Shown in pieces: positions 1 to 10,167 of a DNA stretch of 64,000 nucleotides; position 1 is the stretch's first letter; each line of letters begins with the position of its first letter. A program made the position numbers and the translations under genes. The DNA is from Burkholderiaceae bacterium 16. Lineage in GTDB: Bacteria; Pseudomonadota; Gammaproteobacteria; Burkholderiales; Burkholderiaceae. Under the pieces are notes generated by a model. The model saw only the letters and a program-made list of their open reading frames with translations, did no database searches and was not told the origin of the DNA. The DNA is taken from NCBI GenBank assembly GCA_000955785.1, contig JYOD01000003.1:44407-108406 (forward strand). The letters run 5' to 3'.

Positions 1-1014
1 GCAGATACGCAATTCGCCGACCGACGCGCGCCCCACCGTGCCCTTGTGGCTGAGCCAGTCGGCGGAACCGACCGCGGTGGACCCGTTGCCCTCGGTGCCG
101 GCGTAGTACTCCCAGATGATCGGGCCCCACCATTCGATCATCTGCTCCTTGACGGCCACCGGACAGGGCGCGGCGGCATGCACGGCAAAGCGCAGCGAGG
201 AAACATCGTGGCGCTGGCGCACCGCCCCGGGCAGCTTGAGCATGCGCGAGAACATCGTCGGCACAACCTGGGTGTGTGTGATGCGGTGCGCCGCCACCAG
301 GCGCAGGAATGCTTCCGCGTCGAAATGCTCCATCACCACCGAGGTGCCGCCGAGTTGCTGCACCGCCATGTTGTAGCGCAGCGGCGCCGCATGGTAGAGC
401 GGCGCGGGCGAGAGGTAGCGCATATCCGGGCCGAACTGGTAGAGCGACTGGCACATCAGCGCCAGTGTGCCCGGCACGTCGATCTGCGGGTTGGCCGGCG
501 GCGTGAACACGCCCTTGGGGCGGCCGGTGGTGCCGGAGGAGTACAGCATGTCCGTGCCCGCGCATTCGTCCTCGATGCGCCAGCCGGGGTATTGCGCCAG
601 AGTGGTCTCATAAGCGGCGAAGCCGGGCACGGCGCCGTCCATCATCAGGCGCGCGCCCAGGCCCGGCGCCCTGGCCGCCAGCCCCTGCGCCACCGCGGCC
701 TGCGCGTGGGAGGTGACGAGCATCCTGGCGCCGCTGTCGGCCACGATGTGCGCCGCGTCGTCCACATTGAGCCGCGTGCTGATACAGACGTAGATCAGCC
801 CCGAGCGCTGCGCGCCCCAGCACAGCTCGAACAGGCGCGGATGGTTCTCCAGCAGGAAGGCCACGCGGTCGCCGGGCTGCAAGCCGTGATCGCGGAACAG
901 CCGCGCCACCTGGTTGGAGCGCTCGTCAAGCTCGCGGTAGGTGATGACGCTGCCGCCCGCCATGATGATGGCCGGCTTGTCCGGGGTGCGCTGCGCGTGA
1001 ACATGCGGGTGCAT
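1..1014 (-). CDS. Acyl-CoA ligase (AMP-binding), N-terminal 338 residues, cut by window edge
   Basis: Adenylate-forming enzyme that should activate a carboxylic acid with ATP and CoA. The reading frame is open from the ATG at 1014 to base 1, so the C-terminal part lies outside the window. The protein begins MHPHVHAQRTPDKPAII. It carries the phosphate-binding loop YSSGTTGRPKG and the later YYAGTEGNGST segment, which corresponds to the usual YGxTE motif. An AGGAGG Shine-Dalgarno lies just upstream of the ATG. It diverges from the acyl-CoA dehydrogenase gene at 1282, and the shared 267-bp intergenic region holds two copies of a palindromic motif. The substrate cannot be read from the sequence; the neighbours suggest a branched or cyclic acid. 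Confidence 0.9.
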   Translation of the reverse strand, partial: MHPHVHAQRTPDKPAIIMAGGSVITYRELDERSNQVARLFRDHGLQPGDRVAFLLENHPRLFELCWGAQRSGLIYVCISTRLNVDDAAHIVADSGARMLVTSHAQAAVAQGLAARAPGLGARLMMDGAVPGFAAYETTLAQYPGWRIEDECAGTDMLYSSGTTGRPKGVFTPPANPQIDVPGTLALMCQSLYQFGPDMRYLSPAPLYHAAPLRYNMAVQQLGGTSVVMEHFDAEAFLRLVAAHRITHTQVVPTMFSRMLKLPGAVRQRHDVSSLRFAVHAAAPCPVAVKEQMIEWWGPIIWEYYAGTEGNGSTAVGSADWLSHKGTVGRASVGELRIC

Positions 1015-1124
1015 GACTGACCCTCCTGGAAGTGGGTGTGGCAGAACTGGCTGACTGGATGGATGTCGCGGAATCCGGCATGGAATACGACGACCCACAT
1101 TGTCCGGACACGCGGACGTCCCGG

Positions 1125-1144
1125 GCATCGTCCGAAGCGACGAA
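1125..1144 (-). promoter_or_regulatory. Palindromic operator-like motif, copy 1
   Basis: Read on the minus strand this is TTCGTCGCTTCGGACGATGC, which matches the copies at 1201 and 10060 at all but one or two positions. The dyad arms are TCGTC and GACGA. It lies about 110 bp upstream of the ligase start at 1014. Location and symmetry suggest a transcription factor site; the regulator is not known. Confidence 0.6.
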
Positions 1145-1200
1145 CGCGCCTTGACGCAGTGCCACAATCGATGCGCCGGCGCGCTTGCAGCCGGGGACGA

Positions 1201-1220
1201 TTCGTCGCATCCGACGATGC
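1201..1220 (+). promoter_or_regulatory. Palindromic operator-like motif, copy 2
   Basis: TTCGTCGCATCCGACGATGC contains a perfect 6-bp dyad, TCGTCG and CGACGA, around a 4-nt spacer. It ends 61 bp before the GTG start of the acyl-CoA dehydrogenase at 1282. With copy 1 it brackets the divergent promoter region, which suggests that both divergent units answer to the same regulator. Confidence 0.6.
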
Positions 1221-1281
1221 AGCGCCGCGGCCGCTTCGCATAATGGCAGGTGCCCTAAAGCAACCGCGCCGAGGACCCACA

Positions 1282-2427
1282 GTGGATTTCCAATTCAGCG
1301 AAGAACAATCGATGCTGCGCGACACGCTCGCGCGCTACCTGGCCGATCACTACGACTTCGAAGCGCGCCAGGCGGCGCTCCGCTCGCCGGCGGGCCGGCG
1401 GCCGGCGTGCTGGAAGGCGCTGGCGCAGGAACTGGGCCTGCTCGGCGCGGCGTTCCCGGAACGCTTCGGCGGGCTGGGCGGCGGCGCCATCGAACACATG
1501 ATCGTGATGGAGCAGTTTGGCCGCCACCTGGTGGTAGAGCCCTACCTGTCAACCGTAGTGCTTGGCGGCGGCGCCTTGCTGCATGGCAGCGAAACGCTGG
1601 CGGCCAACTGGCTGCCAGCCATCATCGGCGGCGAAGCCACGGTGGCCTGGGCGCATGGCGAACCACGCAGCCGCTATTGCCTGCACGACGTCGCGACCAG
1701 CGCCACGCGCGGCGAAGGCGGCTGGCGCCTGAGCGGGCACAAGGCCGTGGCGGTGGCCGCGCCGTGGGCCACGCACCTGGTGGTCAGCGCGCGCACCGCC
1801 GGCCAGCGCCGCGACCGCGCCGGCATCAGCCTGTTCTGGATCGAGCGCAACGCGCCGGGCGTGACGCTGCGGGAATACCCCACGGTGGACGGCTCGCGCG
1901 CCGCCGACATCCTGCTCGACAACGTCTTCGTGCCGGACAGCGCCCTGCTGGGCGCCGAGGGCGACGCGCTGGCGCTGATCGAGCGCCTGAGCGACGACGC
2001 GGCCGTGGCGCTGTGCGCCGAAGCCGGCGGCGCGATGAGCCGGATGCTCGCCGATACGGTCGACTACGCGCGCCAGCGCAAGCAGTTCGGCGTGCCAATC
2101 GCCACCTTCCAGGTGCTGCAGCACCGCATGGCCGACATGTATGTGCAGCTCGAACAAACCGTGGCGCTGACCCAGGTCGCCGCCATGCAGGCAGGCGCCG
2201 ATCCCACACAGCGCGCGCTTGCCGCCAGCGCCGCCAAGGCGCAGGCCGGACAGGCCGGCAAGTTCGTGGGCCAGGCCGCGGTGCAGATCCACGGTGGCAT
2301 GGGCGTGACCGAAGAGCTTGCCGTTGGGCATTACTTCAAGCGCGTCACCGCCATCGACCTGCAGTTTGGCTCGGCCGAACATCACCTGCGCCGCTACGCC
2401 GACCTACTGTATCCGGCTGCCGCGTGA
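1282..2427 (+). CDS. Acyl-CoA dehydrogenase, short partner subunit type
   Basis: FAD-dependent acyl-CoA dehydrogenase family protein of 381 residues. The GTG start is chosen because the family N-terminus MDFQFSEEQSML begins there and GAGGA precedes it by about six bases; an ATG at 1243 would only add 13 residues. The C-terminal helical part shows YARQRKQFGVPIATFQVLQHR and the QIHGGMGVTEE segment. The middle FAD and substrate-binding region is degenerate: the family motif is replaced by VAWAHGEPRSRY. The C-terminus, around LQFGSAEHHLRRYAD, lacks the classical YEGT element. It is paired with the gene at 2474 and resembles the protein encoded at 62587, so it may be the non-catalytic half of a heteromer. 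That role is inferred. Confidence 0.88.
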   Translation: MDFQFSEEQSMLRDTLARYLADHYDFEARQAALRSPAGRRPACWKALAQELGLLGAAFPERFGGLGGGAIEHMIVMEQFGRHLVVEPYLSTVVLGGGALLHGSETLAANWLPAIIGGEATVAWAHGEPRSRYCLHDVATSATRGEGGWRLSGHKAVAVAAPWATHLVVSARTAGQRRDRAGISLFWIERNAPGVTLREYPTVDGSRAADILLDNVFVPDSALLGAEGDALALIERLSDDAAVALCAEAGGAMSRMLADTVDYARQRKQFGVPIATFQVLQHRMADMYVQLEQTVALTQVAAMQAGADPTQRALAASAAKAQAGQAGKFVGQAAVQIHGGMGVTEELAVGHYFKRVTAIDLQFGSAEHHLRRYADLLYPAAA

Positions 2428-2473
2428 GCGCACGCATCCCTGCCCGCACTGACGAACATCCCGAGGCCCACCG

Positions 2474-3730
2474 ATGAATCTCGATTTCTCCCCGCAAGAA
2501 CTGCAGTTCCGCGACGAGGTCCGCGCCTGGATCACCGAGGCCTTCGACCCCGGCCTCAAGGCCTTGATGGCGCGCACCAAGAATGGCTACCTCGACAAGG
2601 AGGGCCAGGTGCGCTGGCAGAAGAAACTGTTCGAGCGCGGCTGGGCCGCCCCCAACTGGCCCGAGGAATACGGCGGCCCCGGCTGGACGCCGGCGCAGCG
2701 CTACCTGTTCCAGGCCGAGACCGCAGCCGCCGGCTGCCCGACCGTATCGCCGATGGGCCTGAAGATGGTGGCGCCGGTGATCATGAAATACGGCAGCCCC
2801 GAGCAGAAAGCGCGTTTCCTGCCGCCCATCCTGCGCTCCGACATCTGGTGGTGCCAGGGCTACTCCGAACCCAACTCCGGCTCCGACCTGGCCTCCCTGC
2901 AGATGCGCGCCGAGCGGGGCCGCGTCCAGGACGGCGAGCACTATGTCCTCAACGGCTCCAAGATCTGGACCACGCACGCGCAATGGGCCGACTGGATGTT
3001 CTGCCTGGTACGCACCAGCCGCGACGCACGCCGCCAGGACGGCATCTCCTTCGTGCTGGTGGACATGCGCACGCCCGGCATCACCGTGGCGCCGCTGCCC
3101 ACGCTGGACGGCCCGGTCGCGGGCCAGCAGGAAGTCAACCAGGTCTTCTTTGAAAACGTGCGCGTGCCGGTCGAAAACCGCATCGGCGAAGAAGGCCTCG
3201 GCTGGACCTACGCCAAGTACCTGCTCGAATTCGAACGCGGCGGCAGCTATGGTCCGATGCTGCGCCAGCAACTGACCAAGGTAGCGCGCATCGCGGCGAA
3301 CGAACCCGGCGAAGATGGCGGCCGCCTGCTCGACGATCCCGGCTTCCGCCGCAAACTGGCCGAGTTGCATGTACGCGCCGCCGCGCTGGAAGCGAGCGAG
3401 CTGCGGCTGTTCTCCAGCGTAGCATCGGGCACCTCGATCGGCGCCGCCTCCAGCATGCTCAAGCTGGTAGGCACCGAAACCATCCAGGCCATCAGCGAAC
3501 TGGCGGTGGAAGCCGCCGGACCTTACGCGCTGCCCTTCGTGCAGGACGGATGGGCCGAACAGCAGGGACGCCCCGCGGGGCCGCAGATAGGCCCCGCGGG
3601 GCCGCAGATAGGCCCCGACTACGCCGCACCGCTCGCGCCGCGCTACTTCAACTATCGCAAGGCATCGATCTACGCCGGCTCCAACGAAATCCAGCGCAAC
3701 ATCATTGCAAAGCTGGTGCTGGGGCTCTAG
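2474..3730 (+). CDS. Acyl-CoA dehydrogenase, long partner subunit type
   Basis: 418-residue acyl-CoA dehydrogenase, 46 bp downstream of its partner and probably in the same operon. It has the well-conserved family segment CQGYSEPNSGSDLASL, the WTTHAQWADWMFCLVRT strand, YAKYLLEFERGG, where the Glu could be the catalytic base used by IVD-like members, and a C-terminal YAGSNEIQRNIIAKLVLGL. Near the C-terminus there is an in-frame tandem duplication, GPAGPQI repeated, from a 21-nt DNA repeat at 3570-3611 that is absent from the related protein encoded at 61320. The pair probably oxidises an acyl-CoA made by the neighbouring ligase. The exact substrate is unknown. Confidence 0.92.
   Translation: MNLDFSPQELQFRDEVRAWITEAFDPGLKALMARTKNGYLDKEGQVRWQKKLFERGWAAPNWPEEYGGPGWTPAQRYLFQAETAAAGCPTVSPMGLKMVAPVIMKYGSPEQKARFLPPILRSDIWWCQGYSEPNSGSDLASLQMRAERGRVQDGEHYVLNGSKIWTTHAQWADWMFCLVRTSRDARRQDGISFVLVDMRTPGITVAPLPTLDGPVAGQQEVNQVFFENVRVPVENRIGEEGLGWTYAKYLLEFERGGSYGPMLRQQLTKVARIAANEPGEDGGRLLDDPGFRRKLAELHVRAAALEASELRLFSSVASGTSIGAASSMLKLVGTETIQAISELAVEAAGPYALPFVQDGWAEQQGRPAGPQIGPAGPQIGPDYAAPLAPRYFNYRKASIYAGSNEIQRNIIAKLVLGL
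3570..3611 (+). repeat. In-frame 21-nt tandem duplication inside an acyl-CoA dehydrogenase
   Basis: Two perfect copies of a 21-nt unit (3570-3590 and 3591-3611), followed by the first six bases of a third. Each unit encodes seven residues (GPAGPQI in phase) and contains the palindrome CCCCGCGGGG. The insertion sits in a variable loop before the conserved C-terminal FNYRKASIYAGS segment, so it is probably tolerated. Confidence 0.85.
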
Positions 3731-3752
3731 GCACCCGCCCAACCAACGATTT

Positions 3753-3820
3753 GGTGTGGCCGTGTTTGCCGCCCCCGGGCGGGAAACACCATCCCGCGAG
3801 GCGAAGCGAGCCGTCAAGGT
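3753..3820 (+). repeat. Structured dispersed repeat, copy 1
   Basis: A 68-nt element starting 22 bases after the dehydrogenase stop. It has a left flank GGTGTGGCC, a hairpin (arms 3762-3774 and 3777-3789, 12 of 13 positions paired) and a right flank ending CGAAGCGAGCCGTCAAGGT. The flanks match the copy at 63928, whereas the inner stem arms differ in sequence but still pair. It may act as a terminator or be a REP-like mobile repeat. The rest of the gap 3731-4043 contains the hairpins at 3846 and 4001 and no convincing gene. Confidence 0.75.
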
Positions 3821-3845
3821 TTGCCTACCCCGTATGCGGCGCCTC

Positions 3846-3940
3846 GTCGTCAGGCAAATAGAGCGGCCGGGATCCAAACTCGCATGGCATTGGGCGACGG
3901 CCAACCGAGCGCCAATGACCGTCTATTTGCTTAAGACGAC
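3846..3940. repeat. Long imperfect inverted repeat
   Basis: The left arm 3846-3862 (GTCGTC then GCAAATAGA) pairs with the right arm 3922-3940 (TCTATTTGC then GACGAC), with a small bulge. A second, nested stem pairs CATTGGGCG at 3888-3896 with CGCCAATG at 3910-3917. The element is in noncoding DNA between convergent genes. It could be a remnant of a small inverted-repeat element or a structured RNA; nothing in the sequence decides this. Confidence 0.55.
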
Positions 3941-4000
3941 CCAAAGACGCTCGGGGCATATCGGCATCCAGGCCAGAGACGACCGCCGGCGCGATGACAA

Positions 4001-4019
4001 GCGGGCGGCAGGCGCCCGC
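4001..4019 (-). terminator. Hairpin downstream of the YbaK-like gene
   Basis: GCGGGCG pairs with CGCCCGC around a 5-nt loop, 25 bp beyond the stop codon of the minus-strand gene at 4044. There is no clear U-run on the minus strand, so this is only a probable terminator. Confidence 0.4.
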
Positions 4020-4043
4020 CGTTTGGCCTTTCAGGCACCCTGC

Positions 4044-4517
4044 CTACATCATCCGGTGCGCGAAATGCCCACGCCGCGCGTCGACCATCAGGTCGATGAA
4101 CTGCCCGGTGCTCATGTGCACCAGTTCCTGGTGGTCGCCCGCTTCGAAGTAGACGTCGGGATGCGTCAGCAGGCTGTCGTCGAGCCAGGTCTGCGTGCCG
4201 TATGCCATACCGACCGGCGGAATCGCACCGAGGTCGCAGTCCCTGAACACTTCGCGCACGCCATTTTCATGTGCGAGCGACAGCTTGCGGCCGGTCTGCT
4301 CGCAGAGCTCCGACAGTTTCAGGTGGTGGGTAGAAGGGATCACGGCTGCGATGTAGCCGCTGTCGTCTTCCAGCAGGACGGTCTTGGCTAGTCGGTCTCC
4401 GGGAATGTGCGCAGCCTGCGCAGTGGACATGCTGCTGGGGCTGTAGGGGTGACGAACGGTGTCGAACCGGCTCTGCTTGTTGCTTAGGCATCTCGCCAGC
4501 GTGGTAGCCATGGTCAT
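4044..4517 (-). CDS. YbaK/prolyl-tRNA deacylase-like protein
   Basis: 157-residue protein of the YbaK/EbsC/ProX superfamily, cytosolic domains that hydrolyse misacylated tRNAs or related esters. The diagnostic stretch is KTVLLEDDSGYIAAVIPSTH, followed by a LGAIPPVGMAYGTQTWLDD segment typical of the family and a C-terminal EAGDHQELVHMST. The first 20 to 30 residues are not conserved, and starts at codon 1 or codon 3 are both possible; a start near the internal MSTAQAAH would also leave a complete domain. It is transcribed away from katG. The true substrate is not predictable. Confidence 0.85.
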   Translation of the reverse strand: MTMATTLARCLSNKQSRFDTVRHPYSPSSMSTAQAAHIPGDRLAKTVLLEDDSGYIAAVIPSTHHLKLSELCEQTGRKLSLAHENGVREVFRDCDLGAIPPVGMAYGTQTWLDDSLLTHPDVYFEAGDHQELVHMSTGQFIDLMVDARRGHFAHRMM

Positions 4518-7117
<2,600 letters not shown>

Positions 7118-7156
7118 TTTCGGCGGACAGGCCCGAAAGTCAGATGCCGAAGCTGG

Positions 7157-7185
7157 AACGGCCGGTCGCAAGACCGGCCGTTTTT
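7157..7185 (+). terminator. katG intrinsic terminator
   Basis: AACGGCCGGTC and GACCGGCCGTT form a perfect 11-bp stem with a GCAA loop, running into five T residues. It lies 40 bp past the katG stop. This is the clearest intrinsic terminator in the window. Confidence 0.93.
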
Positions 7186-7497
7186 GCTTGCCCCTGGCGC
7201 GGCCAGTTGACCTTGCATGACCGCGCATGGGCAGCGCGCTGCCCAGAACTTCGGGCTGCCAAGCTTCAGTGCCGTGTTTCACCAGGAACGCAGAGAAGTT
7301 ATTGCTCACCTTGCGAGTGAAGCTCCCGCCTGCATAGGCCAAAGCCTCTGTGACAGATAGCTCTGCGGTTCTGATGATCGCAAAAGCCACCTTGGGCTGG
7401 CTCGAAATAGAGGGGGTCGCCCCTCGCAGGGGGGTGAAACTGCCTTTGACTTCAGGTTTTCAGGGTTTTTTGCTTTTACGTTTTGAAGTTGGCCCCC
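7186..7497. other. 312-bp region without a recognised gene
   Basis: The DNA between the katG terminator and the ligase stop has lower GC than the neighbouring genes. A minus-strand frame across it (peptide beginning MAFAIIRTAELS) runs into katG and lacks family resemblance or a Shine-Dalgarno. It may be a decayed fragment. No promoter or stable hairpin stood out. Confidence 0.4.
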
Positions 7498-9075
7498 TCA
7501 ATTAACCCTCCGACTAAACCCCTCCCAATAAGGCTCCCTCAACTTCCTCCTCAACAACTTCCCCGACGGATTCCGCGGCAACGCATCCACAAACTCGATA
7601 CTCTTGGGAATCTTGAACCCAGCCAACCGCTCCCGCGCCCAAGCCACGATGCCATCGCGGTCAGCAACCTGCCCCGGCTTCAGCACGACGATCGCCTTGA
7701 CCGCCTCCCCCCACTTCTCGTCGGGCACCCCGATCACCGCCACATCAGCCACCTGCGGGTGGCCATAGATGGCACTCTCCACCTCCGCCGGATAGACGTT
7801 CTCCCCCCCGCTGATGATCATGTCCTTGACCCGGTCATGGATATAGACATAACCCTCGGCGTCGAGATAGCCCGCATCGCCGGTCCGCAACCAGCCGTCG
7901 GCGTCGATAGTGCGCGCCGTCTCGTCGGGCTGTTTCCAGTAGCCGGCCATATTCTGCGGCGAACGGATCATCAGCTCGCCGACTTCCCCCGGTGGCAAGC
8001 GCCGGCCTTCCCAGTCCACAACAACCACCTCCACACCGGGCAAGGGCTTGCCGGCAGCCCGCATACGCGGCACATCCTCGGTCGTATGGTCCTCCGGCGG
8101 CAACGCCACCACCGTACCGGTGGTTTCGGTCATCCCGTACTGTTGCGCGAAGCCGCACCCGAATACCTCGATGCCTTCACGCAGCAACGCCGCGGGAATC
8201 GGAGCAGCCCCGTACAGCAAAGTCTTCAGGCGGGAGTAATCGATGCTGCGCGCACGCGGATCGCGCAATACGAACTGCATTGCGGCAGGCACCAGGAACA
8301 ACTTGCTGACACGCTCGCGCTCGAAGAAATCCAGCACCGCGGCAGGATCGAAATCGCGCGCGACCACGCCCTTGGCCCCTGCCAGCAGGCTGCGCAACCC
8401 CCAGCCAGACCCGCCGATATGCGCGACCGGCATCGCCACCAGCGAGACATCGTCATCCGTCCAGCGCGACCAAGGGATATCCTCGCGCTCGCTCGCCTCG
8501 GTGCCGGCGGTGAGGTTGCGATGGGTCAACATGGCGCCCTTGGGGCGGCCCGTGGTGCCGGAGGTGTAAAGCTGCAGCACCACATCGTGCGCGGCAGGCT
8601 GGTGCGCCGGCGGCACGGGTGCATGCGCGTCGCGCCACGCGGCATAGGCGGGCCAGTCCGCCTCGCCGCCTTCCATGGCGATCACGCCGCGCACCAGCGG
8701 CAGCGCCGGCAGCAGCTTGCGCACCAGTTCCACCGATTCCGGCCCGGCGAACAACAGCGCGGCATCGGAGTGGCCAACGATATAGCCGACCTCCGGGGGC
8801 GCCAGGCGCCAGCTTGCCGGCGCCATCACGGCGCCGATCTTGGCGGCGCCCAGCAGCAACTCGAAATAGTGATCGCAGTTCTTGCCGATATAGCCGATGC
8901 GGTCCCCCGGCCCGATGCCCGCGGCCAGCAGCGCCTGGGCGACGCTGTCGGTGTGGCGGTCGAACTCGCGGTACGTCGTGAGCCTGCCCTCGAAGGCATA
9001 GGCCACGGCATCGGGCCGCCGCTGCGCAAAGCGACGCAACGCGTGCGGCAATGTCGTCAGGTAACTGAAATCCAT
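7498..9075 (-). CDS. Acyl-CoA ligase (AMP-binding), FadD-like
   Basis: 525-residue acyl-CoA synthetase. The ATG at 9075 is chosen because AGGAGG precedes it by five bases and longer starts would overlap the upstream SDR gene. It contains the P-loop LYTSGTTGRPKGAML, the QQYGMTETTG motif, GWLRTGDAGYLD, the hinge DRVKDMIISGGENVYP, and the C-terminal catalytic lysine in NPSGKLLRR. All catalytic motifs are intact. It is co-directional with the SDR at 9135 (59 bp apart), so the two are likely one operon that activates an acid and later oxidises a 3-hydroxyacyl-CoA. Confidence 0.95.
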   Translation of the reverse strand: MDFSYLTTLPHALRRFAQRRPDAVAYAFEGRLTTYREFDRHTDSVAQALLAAGIGPGDRIGYIGKNCDHYFELLLGAAKIGAVMAPASWRLAPPEVGYIVGHSDAALLFAGPESVELVRKLLPALPLVRGVIAMEGGEADWPAYAAWRDAHAPVPPAHQPAAHDVVLQLYTSGTTGRPKGAMLTHRNLTAGTEASEREDIPWSRWTDDDVSLVAMPVAHIGGSGWGLRSLLAGAKGVVARDFDPAAVLDFFERERVSKLFLVPAAMQFVLRDPRARSIDYSRLKTLLYGAAPIPAALLREGIEVFGCGFAQQYGMTETTGTVVALPPEDHTTEDVPRMRAAGKPLPGVEVVVVDWEGRRLPPGEVGELMIRSPQNMAGYWKQPDETARTIDADGWLRTGDAGYLDAEGYVYIHDRVKDMIISGGENVYPAEVESAIYGHPQVADVAVIGVPDEKWGEAVKAIVVLKPGQVADRDGIVAWARERLAGFKIPKSIEFVDALPRNPSGKLLRRKLREPYWEGFSRRVN

Positions 9076-9134
9076 CAGCGCCTCCTTCTCTCGGTCCTGC
9101 TGCATGCGCGCGTCCTTTTCTTTGGGGTGAGAGA

Positions 9135-9917
9135 TCAGCGCGGCGCCATGCGGATGGCGCCGTCGAGCCTTACCGATTCGCCGTTGAAATAGCTGTTGCG
9201 GCACATCTCCAGCGCGAGCGAGGCAAACTCTTCCGGCGCGCCGAGCCGCTTCGGAAACGGCACCGAGGCGGCCAGCGCTGCCTTGACGTGCTCCTGCGCG
9301 CCTTGCAGCAGCGGCGTATTGAAGATGCCGGGCATGATGGTGTTGACGCGAATGCCTTCGCCGGACAGGTCGCGCGCGATGGGCAGGGTCATGCCGACCA
9401 CCCCGGCCTTGGAGGCGGAGTACGCGGCCTGGCCCATCTGCCCGTCCTGCGCCGCCACCGAGGCGGTGTTGATGATGACGCCGCGATCGCCGTCGCGCGC
9501 GTCCAGTGTCAGCATGCCGGCGGCCGAACGCGCGAGGCAGCGGAAGGATCCGATCAGGTTGATCTGGATGATGCGCTCGAACGCATCCGAGGCAAAGAAG
9601 CGGATCTGGTCCGGCGCTTCCTTGGCCCGCGATGCGGTCTTGATGGCGTTGCCGGTGCCGGCGCAGTTGACCAGGATACGTTCCTGGCCCAGCGCCGCGC
9701 GTGCCTTCGCGAAGCCGGCTTCGACCTCGGCCTCCGAGGTCACGTTGACCTGGCAGAACACGCCGCCCAGTTCGCGTGCCACGGCTTCGCCCTTTTCCGC
9801 ATTCATGTCGAACAGCGCGACGCGCACGCCGTGCGCCGCCAGCGCGCGCGCGGTGGCTTCGCCCAGGCCCGAGGCGCCACCCGTGATGACTGCCGTTACC
9901 GTTGCATCGAGTTCCAT
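9135..9917 (-). CDS. SDR 3-hydroxyacyl-CoA dehydrogenase (HSD17B10-like)
   Basis: 260-residue short-chain dehydrogenase. TGGASGLG forms the NAD-binding loop, NCAG replaces the more usual NNAG, Ser is in INTASVAAQDG and the catalytic Tyr/Lys are in AAYSASKAG. The insertion around AIKTASRAKEAPDQIRFF and the ending GAIRMAPR are typical of type II 3-hydroxyacyl-CoA / 2-methyl-3-hydroxybutyryl-CoA dehydrogenases. That would place it in beta-oxidation of straight or branched acyl-CoAs. The upstream region carries a palindromic motif shared with the operons at the window start and an octanucleotide tandem repeat. Confidence 0.92.
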   Translation of the reverse strand: MELDATVTAVITGGASGLGEATARALAAHGVRVALFDMNAEKGEAVARELGGVFCQVNVTSEAEVEAGFAKARAALGQERILVNCAGTGNAIKTASRAKEAPDQIRFFASDAFERIIQINLIGSFRCLARSAAGMLTLDARDGDRGVIINTASVAAQDGQMGQAAYSASKAGVVGMTLPIARDLSGEGIRVNTIMPGIFNTPLLQGAQEHVKAALAASVPFPKRLGAPEEFASLALEMCRNSYFNGESVRLDGAIRMAPR

Positions 9918-10059
9918 CTTTTCTCCACGTTTTCCCGTATCTGCTGAATCATTCCCGTCGGCGCGCGGCGATGCGCGGGCGGTGGAATGCCTGCGTCCGG
10001 CAGGCCGCGAAGCGGGCCGGCCAGCGTGGTATGGAGATTCGGGGATGGCGGCGCGGCAC

Positions 10060-10079
10060 GCATCGTCGGAAGCGACGAA
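10060..10079 (-). promoter_or_regulatory. Palindromic operator-like motif, copy 3
   Basis: On the minus strand it reads TTCGTCGCTTCCGACGATGC, with perfect TCGTCG / CGACGA arms. It lies about 143 bp upstream of the SDR start at 9917. It differs from the copy at 1201 by one base, nearly 9 kb away, so coincidence is unlikely. The gap 9918-10254 otherwise holds only the tandem repeat at 10168. Confidence 0.6.
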
Positions 10080-10167
10080 TGCATGAAAACACACCGGACG
10101 CCGCATGGCAGCGCCGATGCCGTTGCGCACGGGATGCTCCCGTGTGCAACGGCTTGCTGCGGCCTTG

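Noticed and set aside
7186..7497. Small gene fragment running into the end of katG
   Set aside because: The peptide beginning MAFAIIRTAELS has no known family and no ribosome binding site.
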